Shown here: positions 1 to 6,007 of the stretch, in pieces
Numbering within the stretch: position 1 is the first letter of the stretch
How the letters are laid out: each line of letters begins with the position of its first letter
Source of the DNA: an uncultured Campylobacter sp.
GTDB taxonomy: Bacteria > Campylobacterota > Campylobacteria > Campylobacterales > Campylobacteraceae
NCBI RefSeq assembly: GCF_938045405.1
Contig: NZ_CALIMW010000216.1
Coordinates: 1 to 8,575 of the forward strand
DNA length: 8,575 bases
Reading direction: 5' to 3'
Position numbers and translations under genes: made by a program
The notes under the pieces: generated by a model
What the model saw: the letters and a program-made list of their open reading frames with translations, nothing else
The model's database searches: none
Told to the model about the DNA's origin: nothing

Positions 1-36
1 CAGGCTTGGTTGGCAAAGCAGTAGGCCCCGAAAAGC

Positions 37-53
37 AAAATTTCATAAAATTT
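37..53. repeat. 17-nt AT word also present at 6078-6094
   Basis: AAAATTTCATAAAATTT occurs here and again, identical and in the same orientation, at 6078-6094. Both copies lie outside genes. It is two AAAATTT cores joined by CAT, so it may be a fusion of the commoner 12-nt word ATAAAATTTCAT (279-290, 6076-6087, 6268-6279). Its function is unknown. Confidence 0.6.
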
Positions 54-87
54 AAGTAGCACAAGGCTGTGGAATTTTACCCAAATT

Positions 88-213
88 CTACAAGACAGCC
101 CTATAAATTTCGCGCAGCTCTCCGTGAAATTTGCAGAATTCTATGAAGCGATCTTTTGCCGAAATTCTATAAAATTTTGGCGCGCTGTACTCAAGACGCA
201 TGGCAAAATCCAT
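88..213 (-). CDS. Possible small ORF, 41 residues, unknown
   Basis: An ATG at 213 opens 41 codons ending in TAG at 88. AGGG at 222-225 lies 8 nt upstream of the ATG, a good ribosome-binding distance. The product begins MDFAMRLEYSAPKFYRIS and is rich in Lys, Arg, Phe and Tyr, with no signal peptide or membrane segment. Several of its Lys-Phe and Phe-Tyr pairs come directly from the AAATTT words that fill this region, which argues that it may be a chance ORF. It follows the operon in the same direction, about 110 nt after the stop of the DUF2400 gene. I recognise no family. Confidence 0.22.
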   Translation of the reverse strand: MDFAMRLEYSAPKFYRISAKDRFIEFCKFHGELREIYRAVL

Positions 214-322
214 AAAGTCAGCCCTACTTATGCGGCAGCACAGCGCAAAATTCCGCCATACACCCGCTCCAAAGCTTCATAAAATTTCATCGCCCCGCTC
301 GTATCAGATAAAATTTCGCCAA

Positions 323-1111
323 TTATTCCGTAGTTTTGTCGGGGCTCGCGCTTAGCTCAGGTAAAATTTTATCTATCTCGCCACTCTGTCCGAGGCGATA
401 CAGCGCGAAGTCGTATTTGATTGGGTCGCTCGGATCGAAGCGTCTTAAGCTTTGCGTAAGCTGTAAAACAGCCTCGAAATCGTAACTCTTGCGATCGATC
501 AGCCCAAGCTTAAGCGAAACTTTATGCGTGTGGGTATCGAGCGGGATGAGGAGGCGCGATTTTTCGATCTTTTTGTACAGCCCCAGATCGATGTCGCTGT
601 TGCGCACCGCCCAGCGCAGGAAAAGATTGTAGCGCTTATACGGCGACGTGGGCCTTTGCACAAAGCCACGTCCGAAAAAAAACTCATATCCCTGGCTGCG
701 ATAAGGATTTAATCTGTAAATTTCGCCGATTAAAAAATTTATCCCATCCTCGATCCGTCCGCTTTTTTGCATGCCGCGAAGCACGCTCTCCTCGATGCTA
801 AGGCTATTTTTAAGCCGCTTTAAAGTTATAAAAATTTCAGCGACGTCGCGCGAGCTTTGAAATCTATACTTTTTGCCCGCAAGTTCCGCTCTCATGCGCT
901 CTTCGCTCCCGTCTAAAAGAGAAAAATCAAGCGAGCGAAGAAATTTTAAAATTTGAGCCGCGCTCCCGTAAGCAAACAGCGCGCAGATGAGCGCTACGAC
1001 GTCGTTTCGATGGCCCTTTGCGACCTGCAGCGGATCGGGCGCGCCGAAAAGATCCGCGTCGCAATTTTTCAAATCGGCGTAGTAATCTAAAATTTGCTTT
1101 AAGCTTTTCAT
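323..1111 (-). CDS. TIGR02757 / DUF2400 family protein
   Basis: This 262-residue protein matches the family pattern I know for TIGR02757: an N-terminal helical part with RNDVVALICALFAYGS (35-50), a central SPYKRYNLFLRWAVR segment (156-170), then PLDTHTHKVSLKLGL (190-204) and FDPSDPIKYDFALYRLG (225-241). The biochemical function of the family is not established. The LDTHTHK segment resembles the Asp-containing VDTHVxR segment of HhH-GPD DNA glycosylases such as endonuclease III; that is my inference, not a known assignment. It is the last gene of the operon: its ATG overlaps the rsmD stop by 4 nt (ATGA), so its translation is probably coupled to rsmD. An 8-T run in the coding strand (675-682) encodes part of EFFFG and leaves the frame intact. 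Family membership is confident, function unknown. Confidence 0.88.
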   Translation of the reverse strand: MKSLKQILDYYADLKNCDADLFGAPDPLQVAKGHRNDVVALICALFAYGSAAQILKFLRSLDFSLLDGSEERMRAELAGKKYRFQSSRDVAEIFITLKRLKNSLSIEESVLRGMQKSGRIEDGINFLIGEIYRLNPYRSQGYEFFFGRGFVQRPTSPYKRYNLFLRWAVRNSDIDLGLYKKIEKSRLLIPLDTHTHKVSLKLGLIDRKSYDFEAVLQLTQSLRRFDPSDPIKYDFALYRLGQSGEIDKILPELSASPDKTTE

Positions 1112-2628
1112 TTTGCGTAGTAACTCATCGTCGTAGCGCCGAATTTTCGCGATTTAAGCAGCGCGAAATCGCCGATTTTAGGCGGCAGCCCAAGCTCGCT
1201 CATATGCTCGATCGCGATTAGCAGCTCGCACTGCACGGAGTCCAGGCGCGCTATCAGCGCCAGCACTCGCTCGTAAATCTCGCCAAAGCCCTGCCTGATC
1301 GCAAACGGCGGATCCAGATATACAAACACTCTGCGCGCGGGATCGGATACGGAATTTTCTTTGGAATTTGCGATGTGGCTTTCGCTAAAATTTACGGCAG
1401 CACTTTCACCTAAACCGTAGGCTAAATTTTCGCGGGAGCTAACGGCGAAATTTTTTCTTGAACCGCAGGTTAAATTTATGTTTGGGCGTGAATTTTCTTC
1501 GCACTTGGGGCTAAATTTGCCGTCAGAATTCTCAGTAGAATTTTTTCTTGAATCATAGACGCAATTTGCGCTTGAATGTAAATTTTCTCCGCAGTTTGCG
1601 TCAAAATTTTCGCTCAAATTTATATTAGAATTTTTCCTTAAATTATAAATGAAATTTATGCTTAAGCGTAAATTCTCTTCACAGCCCGCATCGAAATTTT
1701 TGTTAGAATTTAAGCTTTCTTTCTCTTCGCAGCTCGCGCCTAAGCCCGCACCGCGATTTGCGTCAAAATCAGAACTTTCGCTGCATTTTGAGCTTAAATT
1801 TACGTTGCAATTAGCGGTCTCGGCGTCGCTAGCGTCGTATTGCGAAGCGGAGCTAGCGTTAAACTTTTCGCTAAAGCTCGCAGCATCCGCAGCTAGCGAA
1901 TTCACGCAGTATTTTATACTAGAAGCGCCCGCATAATCGCCAATCTGGACACAACCGCCAAAGCCCTCCACGCCTGCGTAATCACCATTTGCGCCGCTTT
2001 GCGCGCCATTTTGCGCGCTGTCAGGCACACTGCTTCCTGTGCCGCATTTAGCCAAATCTTTCACGCCGCTTTGCGTGCCACCTTCCGCTTCGATGCCTTG
2101 CGCGGCGCAGTATCCGTTCTCGCCCTGCTCTACGCCACTAAAGCTTTTGCGGCAGCCGTCTTTTTCGCCGTCTAAATTTTTGTGGTAGGTGGCGGCATGG
2201 TTTTTGAAATTTTTGCCACTTAAATTTAACGAATTCGCGCCCGAGCGTCCATTCATATTCGCCTGCAGATCGTGTAAAATTTCGGGTAGTCGCTCGAAGC
2301 AATCGCCCAAAATTGCATTTGCGCCGAGCCCGAAAAGCTCAAAATTTTTCCGCATTATTTTATGCGCGGCGGCGTCCTTTTCGATCGCATAAACGTTTTT
2401 TGCGCCGTTGCTTAGCGCCTCAAGCGCCATCGCACCGCTGCCGCCGAAGCACTCGATAAACGCCGCGCCGCGCAACTCCGCCCGCCAAGTATCGAAAAAC
2501 GAGCCCTTTACGATGCTTTTCGTGCTGCGCGTGCTCGAAAGCGCGGGCAGAGCGAGCTTTTTGCCCTTATAAATGCCGCTTGAAATTTGCGTAAAGAGCG
2601 TGCCGCCGAGCTTAGACAATTTAGCCAT
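1108..2628 (-). CDS. rsmD: RsmD-type 16S rRNA (guanine966-N2)-methyltransferase with giant insertion
   Basis: RsmD uses S-adenosylmethionine to methylate G966 of 16S rRNA in the small subunit. Seen here: the N-terminal SSGIYKGKKLALP (16-28) and TRSTKSIVKGSFFDTW (33-48), SAM motif I IECFGGSGAMALEAL (58-72), the acidic AIEKD (81-85), GDCF (108-111), and the catalytic DPPF (439-442) in VFVYLDPPF. The C-terminus keeps the family's E..ELGLP and final K.G pattern. RsmD proteins are normally under 200 residues; this one has 506. Residues about 118-432 are a low-complexity Asn/Ser/Gly/Ala/Glu insert placed exactly between motif III and DPPF. Removing it leaves a normal-sized enzyme. The ATG at 2628 has AAGAAGG 4 nt upstream (2633-2639) and overlaps the preceding gene by 8 nt. 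The family call is firm; whether the enzyme is active with the insert is not known. Confidence 0.92.
   Translation of the reverse strand: MAKLSKLGGTLFTQISSGIYKGKKLALPALSSTRSTKSIVKGSFFDTWRAELRGAAFIECFGGSGAMALEALSNGAKNVYAIEKDAAAHKIMRKNFELFGLGANAILGDCFERLPEILHDLQANMNGRSGANSLNLSGKNFKNHAATYHKNLDGEKDGCRKSFSGVEQGENGYCAAQGIEAEGGTQSGVKDLAKCGTGSSVPDSAQNGAQSGANGDYAGVEGFGGCVQIGDYAGASSIKYCVNSLAADAASFSEKFNASSASQYDASDAETANCNVNLSSKCSESSDFDANRGAGLGASCEEKESLNSNKNFDAGCEENLRLSINFIYNLRKNSNINLSENFDANCGENLHSSANCVYDSRKNSTENSDGKFSPKCEENSRPNINLTCGSRKNFAVSSRENLAYGLGESAAVNFSESHIANSKENSVSDPARRVFVYLDPPFAIRQGFGEIYERVLALIARLDSVQCELLIAIEHMSELGLPPKIGDFALLKSRKFGATTMSYYAK
1357..1716 (-). repeat. Degenerate tandem repeat, four 90-nt units, inside rsmD
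   Basis: Landmarks recur at an exact 90-nt step on the + strand: the T-runs after GAA begin at 1451, 1541 and 1631, each followed by CTT(G/A)AA. In the protein, RKNS/RKNF falls at residues 331, 361 and 391, and NFDAGCEENL, NFDANCGENL and KFSPKCEENS start at 311, 341 and 371. A fourth unit (395-424) is weaker (ENLAYGLGES). Units differ at many bases but not in length, so the 30-codon period is kept without indels. Inferred origin: unequal crossing-over or replication slippage followed by divergence. Confidence 0.88.
1931..2079 (-). repeat. Short imperfect repeats in the Gly/Ala-rich half of the rsmD insertion
   Basis: GCATAATCGCCA at 1931 and GCGTAATCACCA at 1976 are 45 nt apart and give GDYAG twice (residues 215-219 and 230-234), a spacing of 15 residues, half of the 30-residue period seen further on. 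The 17-mers GCGCCGCTTTGCGCGCC (1991-2007) and ACGCCGCTTTGCGTGCC (2063-2079) are a second related pair, 72 nt apart. All spacings are multiples of three, so the frame is preserved. Confidence 0.65.
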
Positions 2629-2953
2629 TTTGCCTTCTTAAAATTTCGATGATTTTTGCCTTGAACTCATCAAATAGCGCGCAAATTTCATCTTCCGCAC
2701 TCGCCGCGCCGTATTCGCTAAGATCCCGCTTTAGCTCGCCTTGAAAATCCTCTAACTTCGATAACAACATCTGCTTGGAAAACGGTAGCGCCAAATCTCC
2801 GCCTTCGCCGATCAAAAATAGCGGTTTTACCGAGCTTTGCGGCTCATCGCTTATCACAAAGTCGCAATCCTGCGCACTTGCAGCATGACCTTTTAAAAAC
2901 AGCTCCAGCGTCTTTTGCAAAATTTCGCAGTCGCAATCGATAAAAGCTTTCAT
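2621..2953 (-). CDS. Hypothetical protein, 110 residues
   Basis: I do not recognise this protein. It starts MKAFIDCDCEIL and ends in a Lys/Arg-rich helix (KAKIIEILRRQNG). The middle alternates short hydrophobic strands and loops (DFVISDEPQ, KPLFLIGEGGDLALPFSK) before a charged helical C-terminal half with many Glu and Asp. No signal peptide or membrane segment is visible, so it is probably cytoplasmic. A TTG at 2956 could add one Met, but the ATG at 2953 is preferred because AAGGGG (2959-2964) lies 5 nt upstream of it. It overlaps the preceding stop by 1 nt (TGATG) and the rsmD start by 8 nt, so it is surely translated with them. The strand-loop layout loosely recalls a degenerate receiver-like fold, which is speculation. 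Confidence 0.82.
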   Translation of the reverse strand: MKAFIDCDCEILQKTLELFLKGHAASAQDCDFVISDEPQSSVKPLFLIGEGGDLALPFSKQMLLSKLEDFQGELKRDLSEYGAASAEDEICALFDEFKAKIIEILRRQNG

Positions 2954-4044
2954 CAAAGCCCCTTTTTAAATTTTATCATCTTAAACTTCTCGCCAAACTC
3001 CGCGCGCAGGTGATTGAACTGCAAAAGCGCGTTATGATAGCCCTTTTCGCCGCTTTTTTGCGTAAAAAGCTCTAAAAGCTGGACCGCGCCGAAGTCTATC
3101 AGAGCCGCGATCTGTCTTTTAAAATCCGCCGTCACGGCACCCGCGTCCTCAAACGCAGCACGCAAAATTTCAAAATTTACGTCGTAAGTAAGATCGCTCT
3201 TGCCGTAAAAATCACTCAAGTTTTGCACCTCAAAGAAGCTGAAAACCTCGTGGTTTCGGTAAATCCGCAGGCTAAAATCGCCGCTAGCGCCCATCTGCCC
3301 GTAATCAAAGGCGATGAAATAAAACCGCTGCGCACTAGCGCAAATTTCGCGCGCAAAGCGAAAGTATCCGACCGGGATTTCGCCGCGCGAGATACCAAAT
3401 CTGCGCTCGAGGGTCAAAATTTCACATTCTTTTATGGGGGCAAATTTTGCCGCGCCGCTTTCGATAAAAAGCATATTTTCGCCGTCTACCGCCTCGCATT
3501 TAAAGGCGTCAAAAAGCTCGTTTGCCACAAAGATCGCATCTTTAAATTTCGCCTCATGCGCGCTTGTGAAATGCTTTAGCGCGATTTCGCCGCCGAAGCT
3601 CTCCGCAAAGCTCGCCCGCTGTAGCTCGCGCAGACGCTCGTGCGGCTCGATGATTGCAAAGCTAAATTTATCAAGCGCCGCCGCACCGCCCAGCGTAAAG
3701 ATAGCTTGCGCTATGTCGCAAAGCAGCCGCCCGTCGTGCGAGCCGATCTCTACGATAGCGATTTTAGCGCTATCGTGCGACTTTTTTGCAGGCGTAGCGT
3801 CTAAAGTTAGCTCGCTCGCCGCAAGGTTTTGCCGCGACCTATCTGCGCTCGGCGCCGCGTCTAAGCTTAACTCTTGCATCGCGCAAAAATCCGCGCTTAG
3901 GCGCAAAATTTCGCGCGCGATGCAGATCCCAAAAAAACTTCCTACGCTTACGGCAGTGTAAAAATCGCCGCTCTTGCCGATTTTAGCAGCATTTGCGTAG
4001 TAGCTCTCGTTTAGCCAGCCCTCGAAAAAATCGCTAAATTTCAC
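2953..4044 (-). CDS. MidA / NDUFAF7-type SAM-dependent methyltransferase
   Basis: The family (DUF185, COG1565) includes mitochondrial NDUFAF7/MidA, which methylates an arginine of a complex I subunit and is needed for complex I assembly. Motifs seen: GKSGDFYTAVSVGSFFG (23-39), the family's GDFxT signature; SAM motif I IVEIGSHDGRLL (97-108); the acidic FAIIEPHERL (129-138); and NELFDAF (175-181). The length of 363 is normal to slightly long. Residues about 52-93 are an Ala/Ser-rich insert with a duplicated ELSLDAAP/ELTLDATP. The start is GTG at 4044 and overlaps the argD stop by 4 nt (GTGA); I see no strong Shine-Dalgarno, consistent with re-initiation after argD. It is probably cytoplasmic. 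A role in maturing the Campylobacter NADH-dehydrogenase-like complex is inference; the substrate is not shown by the sequence. Confidence 0.87.
   Translation of the reverse strand: MKFSDFFEGWLNESYYANAAKIGKSGDFYTAVSVGSFFGICIAREILRLSADFCAMQELSLDAAPSADRSRQNLAASELTLDATPAKKSHDSAKIAIVEIGSHDGRLLCDIAQAIFTLGGAAALDKFSFAIIEPHERLRELQRASFAESFGGEIALKHFTSAHEAKFKDAIFVANELFDAFKCEAVDGENMLFIESGAAKFAPIKECEILTLERRFGISRGEIPVGYFRFAREICASAQRFYFIAFDYGQMGASGDFSLRIYRNHEVFSFFEVQNLSDFYGKSDLTYDVNFEILRAAFEDAGAVTADFKRQIAALIDFGAVQLLELFTQKSGEKGYHNALLQFNHLRAEFGEKFKMIKFKKGL
2959..2964 (-). promoter_or_regulatory. Ribosome binding site deciding the start of the 110-residue protein
   Basis: AAGGGG on the minus strand lies 5 nt before the ATG at 2953 and only 2 nt before the TTG at 2956. 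This favours the ATG. The site lies inside the last codons of the upstream methyltransferase gene, as expected for coupled translation. Confidence 0.6.
3797..3873 (-). repeat. 60-nt duplication in the MidA-like gene
   Basis: GCGTCTAAAGTTAGCTC (3797-3813) and GCGTCTAAGCTTAACTC (3857-3873) match at 14 of 17 bases and lie 60 nt apart. They encode ELTLDATP (78-85) and ELSLDAAP (58-65), a spacing of 20 residues. The pair fills the loop just before SAM motif I, so it is an in-frame loop expansion. Confidence 0.7.
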
Positions 4045-5210
4045 GCCCGCACTATCTCGTCCAGGCTCTTGCGTAGGCGCGCAAAGCCCTCTTTGATCTC
4101 CGGTTTTTTGATATTTAGCGCAGGCAAAAATCTAAGAGTGCGCTTGCCAGATTTTAGGATCAAAAGTCCGTTTTGCAGGGCTTTGTTAAAGATCTCGCTC
4201 AGATTTTTTTCATCGCGCAACACGAGGCCTTGCATCAGACCGAGCCCCACGCGCTTTTCGATCAGGCTAGGATAGTCTGCGGCGAGCCCGTCTAGTTTTT
4301 TGATAAATCTTTTTATAGTCTTATCAAGCTTGCCGCTCGCTTTTAAAAACTGAAGCTGCGAAAGCACCGCAAGCGCCGTAGAGGTCGCCAAAAAGTTACC
4401 GCCGAAAGTGCTGCCGTGCTCGCCTGGAGCGAAAATGTTTTGCTGCGCCACGCACGCGCCGATCGGCACGCCGCCCGCAAGCCCTTTGGCAAAGGTGATG
4501 ATGTCGGGGCGGATGTCGTAAATTTGCGATGTCGCAAACTCGCCCGTGCGATATACGCCGCACTGCACCTCGTCGGTGATCAAAAGCAGCTTTTTCTCTT
4601 TCAAAACCGCCGCCAGCCTTTGCACGCTCGCCTTATCCAGAGGCTTGATACCTCCCTCGCCCTGAACGAGCTCGATCATCACGGCGACGCTGTTTTCATC
4701 GATATGCGCGATGATCTCCTCGATATCGTCGAAAAATTTAAACCCGGGCATATAGGGCGCAAAAATTTCCGGATGAAATTTCTCCTGCCCGGTAGCTTGT
4801 AGTGTCGCTAGCGTGCGGCCATGGAAAGAATTTCGCAGAGTTAGAATTTCAAATTTTTTATTAGGGAAGTTTACGGTGCCGTATTTACGCGCCATTTTGA
4901 TCGCCGCTTCGTTCGCCTCCGCGCCAGAGTTGCAAAACACCGCGTAGCTGCGATACCCCAAAAGCTCGCTAATCTTTTGAGCCAGGGCTTCTTGAGGCAG
5001 AATTCTATAGATATTTGAGCCGTGGATGATCTGCGCAGCTTGCGTGCCGATCGCTTCAAGCACGATCTCGTTTGCGTGCCCCAGGCAGTTTACGCCGATG
5101 CCCGCGCCAAAATCCACGTAGTCCTTGCCCGTTTCGTCATAGACTATCGAGCCCTCGCCTCTTACCAGCGCTACGTTTACGCGCGCAAAATTATCCATCA
5201 AATAGTTCAT
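4041..5210 (-). CDS. argD: Acetylornithine aminotransferase
   Basis: ArgD is a class III aminotransferase that uses pyridoxal phosphate to exchange the amino group between N-acetylglutamate semialdehyde plus glutamate and N-acetylornithine plus 2-oxoglutarate in arginine synthesis. At 389 residues it is full length. Signatures: NSGAEANEAAIK (94-105), FHGRT (129-133), TDEVQ with the cofactor-binding Asp213, TFAKGLAGGVPIGA with the probable Schiff-base Lys242, GSTFGGN (266-272) and LRFLPALN (359-366). The start ATG at 5210 has GGAG (5219-5222) 8 nt upstream and overlaps the TRIC stop by 4 nt (ATGA). No other arg gene is in the window. Related enzymes can also act on succinyl-diaminopimelate; gene context does not separate the two. 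No insertion is present, unlike in its neighbours. Confidence 0.93.
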   Translation of the reverse strand: MNYLMDNFARVNVALVRGEGSIVYDETGKDYVDFGAGIGVNCLGHANEIVLEAIGTQAAQIIHGSNIYRILPQEALAQKISELLGYRSYAVFCNSGAEANEAAIKMARKYGTVNFPNKKFEILTLRNSFHGRTLATLQATGQEKFHPEIFAPYMPGFKFFDDIEEIIAHIDENSVAVMIELVQGEGGIKPLDKASVQRLAAVLKEKKLLLITDEVQCGVYRTGEFATSQIYDIRPDIITFAKGLAGGVPIGACVAQQNIFAPGEHGSTFGGNFLATSTALAVLSQLQFLKASGKLDKTIKRFIKKLDGLAADYPSLIEKRVGLGLMQGLVLRDEKNLSEIFNKALQNGLLILKSGKRTLRFLPALNIKKPEIKEGFARLRKSLDEIVRA

Positions 5211-5824
5211 TTTTTATACTCCACTTTAGGCAGATGCCAAGATTTGTAATAAGCCACCATGCGAAACGCAACCCCCAAAACCAGCAAAATAATCACCGAA
5301 AAGGCGCCGCTAAGCCCCAATCCATCAAGCACGAAATATATCAAGCCCACGCCCATGCTTATCGTGCCATAAAGCCCCGTATGTAAAAACCACGGCACTT
5401 CGTTCAGCAGTACGTCGCGTAAAATGCCGCCGCCCACGCCGTTGCAAAATGCGATTAGCACCACGCCAAAAACATTATGATTATAGCTTAGCGCAACCAT
5501 CGCTCCCACGATCGAAAAGCTTACGACGTCGATCGCATCGGTTAGAATAAATAAAAATTTACCCTCCAAATCGCGGTTTTCGTAAAGTTTGGCAAAAATG
5601 GCTACGGCGCTTACCGCGAGCACGATGGTTACGGGCGCGTAGTGCGTGAACGAGTATATCTCGCGACTTACCAAGGTATCGCGCATGATCCCGCCGCCAA
5701 GCGCGGTCAAAAACGCCGCGATAAAGATCCCAAGCCAATCGCAGCCCTTCTTTACGCCGAATAAAAACCCGCTAAGCGCCGCCGAAGCGATGCCTACGCA
5801 CTCAGTAAGCTCTAAAATACTCAT
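5207..5824 (-). CDS. TRIC / UPF0126 family membrane protein (probable cation channel)
   Basis: This 205-residue, almost wholly hydrophobic protein shows the internal duplication of the family: GGGIMRD (43-49) and GGGILRD (131-137), each at the end of a hydrophobic helix, and the C-terminal R188...W196-L-P. About seven inner-membrane helices are expected. Bacterial homologues of the trimeric intracellular cation channels form K+-permeable homotrimers; the physiological role here is not known. It is the first gene of the operon. The ATG at 5824 fits the usual short family N-terminus (MSILELTECVGIASAALSG), but the only clear AAGGA (5842-5846) ends 17 nt upstream, too far for good initiation. No alternative in-frame start lies nearer, so this gene may be weakly translated. 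Confidence 0.9.
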   Translation of the reverse strand: MSILELTECVGIASAALSGFLFGVKKGCDWLGIFIAAFLTALGGGIMRDTLVSREIYSFTHYAPVTIVLAVSAVAIFAKLYENRDLEGKFLFILTDAIDVVSFSIVGAMVALSYNHNVFGVVLIAFCNGVGGGILRDVLLNEVPWFLHTGLYGTISMGVGLIYFVLDGLGLSGAFSVIILLVLGVAFRMVAYYKSWHLPKVEYKK

Positions 5825-5856
5825 ATCACAAACCGCTAAAATCCTTTTAAAAACGC

Positions 5857-5862
5857 ATTTTA
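5857..5862 (-). promoter_or_regulatory. Candidate -10 element for the TRIC-argD operon
   Basis: On the minus strand TTGTAAAAT contains TAAAAT about 33 nt upstream of the TRIC start, close to the Campylobacter sigma-70 -10 pattern TAWAAT. The upstream DNA is AT-rich, with no clear -35, which is usual in this genus. A TATATTT just upstream (about 5870-5876) is an alternative. This is the only place in the window where a promoter for the six-gene operon is strongly expected. Confidence 0.35.
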
Positions 5863-6007
5863 CAACAACTAAATATAAATTTGGGTAAAGCGCGACGAGC
5901 GGGAGAAATTTAGGCGCTGCGGTATAAATTTAAAGCGGCGGGTAAAATTTGAGCGCGGCGAATTAAAATTCTACGAGATAGAATTTCATATGGCAGAATT
6001 TTAAGCG

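Larger units (their letters stand above)
1..322. other. Intergenic region rich in AAATTT words downstream of the argD-rsmD operon
   Basis: No recognisable protein or RNA gene is seen here. By my count AAATTT occurs seven times, usually as TAAAATTT or as ATAAAATTTCAT (279-290). Short GC-rich stretches separate the words. On the minus strand ATAAAATTTCAT reads ATGAAATTTTAT, so it creates spurious MKFY starts, for example a 20-codon ORF at 228-290. A small stem can form at 68-92 (10 bp including one G.T pair, 5-nt loop TACCC), but no T-run follows it, so I do not call a terminator. The left edge may belong to the next gene; I cannot tell. Confidence 0.6.
1333..2277 (-). other. In-frame low-complexity insertion in rsmD, about 315 codons
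   Basis: This stretch encodes residues about 118-432 of RsmD, which have no counterpart in ordinary RsmD. It has two parts. The first (to about residue 245) is Gly/Ala/Gln/Asn-rich with repeated GDYAG, QSG and NGA peptides. The second is Asn/Ser/Glu-rich and carries the 90-nt tandem array. I count 13 Cys in the insert. No stop or frameshift interrupts it. It has no intein splice-junction signature and no recognisable domain, and is probably disordered. Boundaries are approximate, set by where the methyltransferase motifs stop and resume. Confidence 0.85.

Noticed and set aside
3..59. Short open plus-strand reading at the left edge (ends in TAG at 57-59) as the end of a gene
   Set aside because: Only 18 codons are visible and part of them is the AT word; there is no recognisable protein end.
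65..100. Hairpin GGCTGT...ACAGCC as an intrinsic terminator of the operon
   Set aside because: It pairs best on the plus strand, has bulges, lacks a following T-run, and is more than 200 nt beyond the operon stop.
675..682. Run of eight A as a phase-variation tract
   Set aside because: Campylobacter phase variation usually uses longer G/C tracts, and this short run encodes a plausible Phe-rich stretch in an intact, conserved frame.
1649..1936. 95-codon plus-strand ORF across the rsmD insertion
   Set aside because: It is the antisense reading of the repeat region, with Phe/Lys/Leu/Ala-rich low complexity and no family. The AAATTT words are palindromic and keep both strands open.
1333..2277. 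Intein or mobile intron within rsmD
   Set aside because: There are no splice-junction residues (Cys/Ser start with His-Asn end), no homing endonuclease motif, and the sequence is low-complexity rather than a folded domain.
3434..3961. 175-codon plus-strand ORF opposite the MidA-like gene
   Set aside because: It is antisense to a gene with clear methyltransferase motifs; Ser/Ala/Lys-rich composition is typical of a shadow frame.
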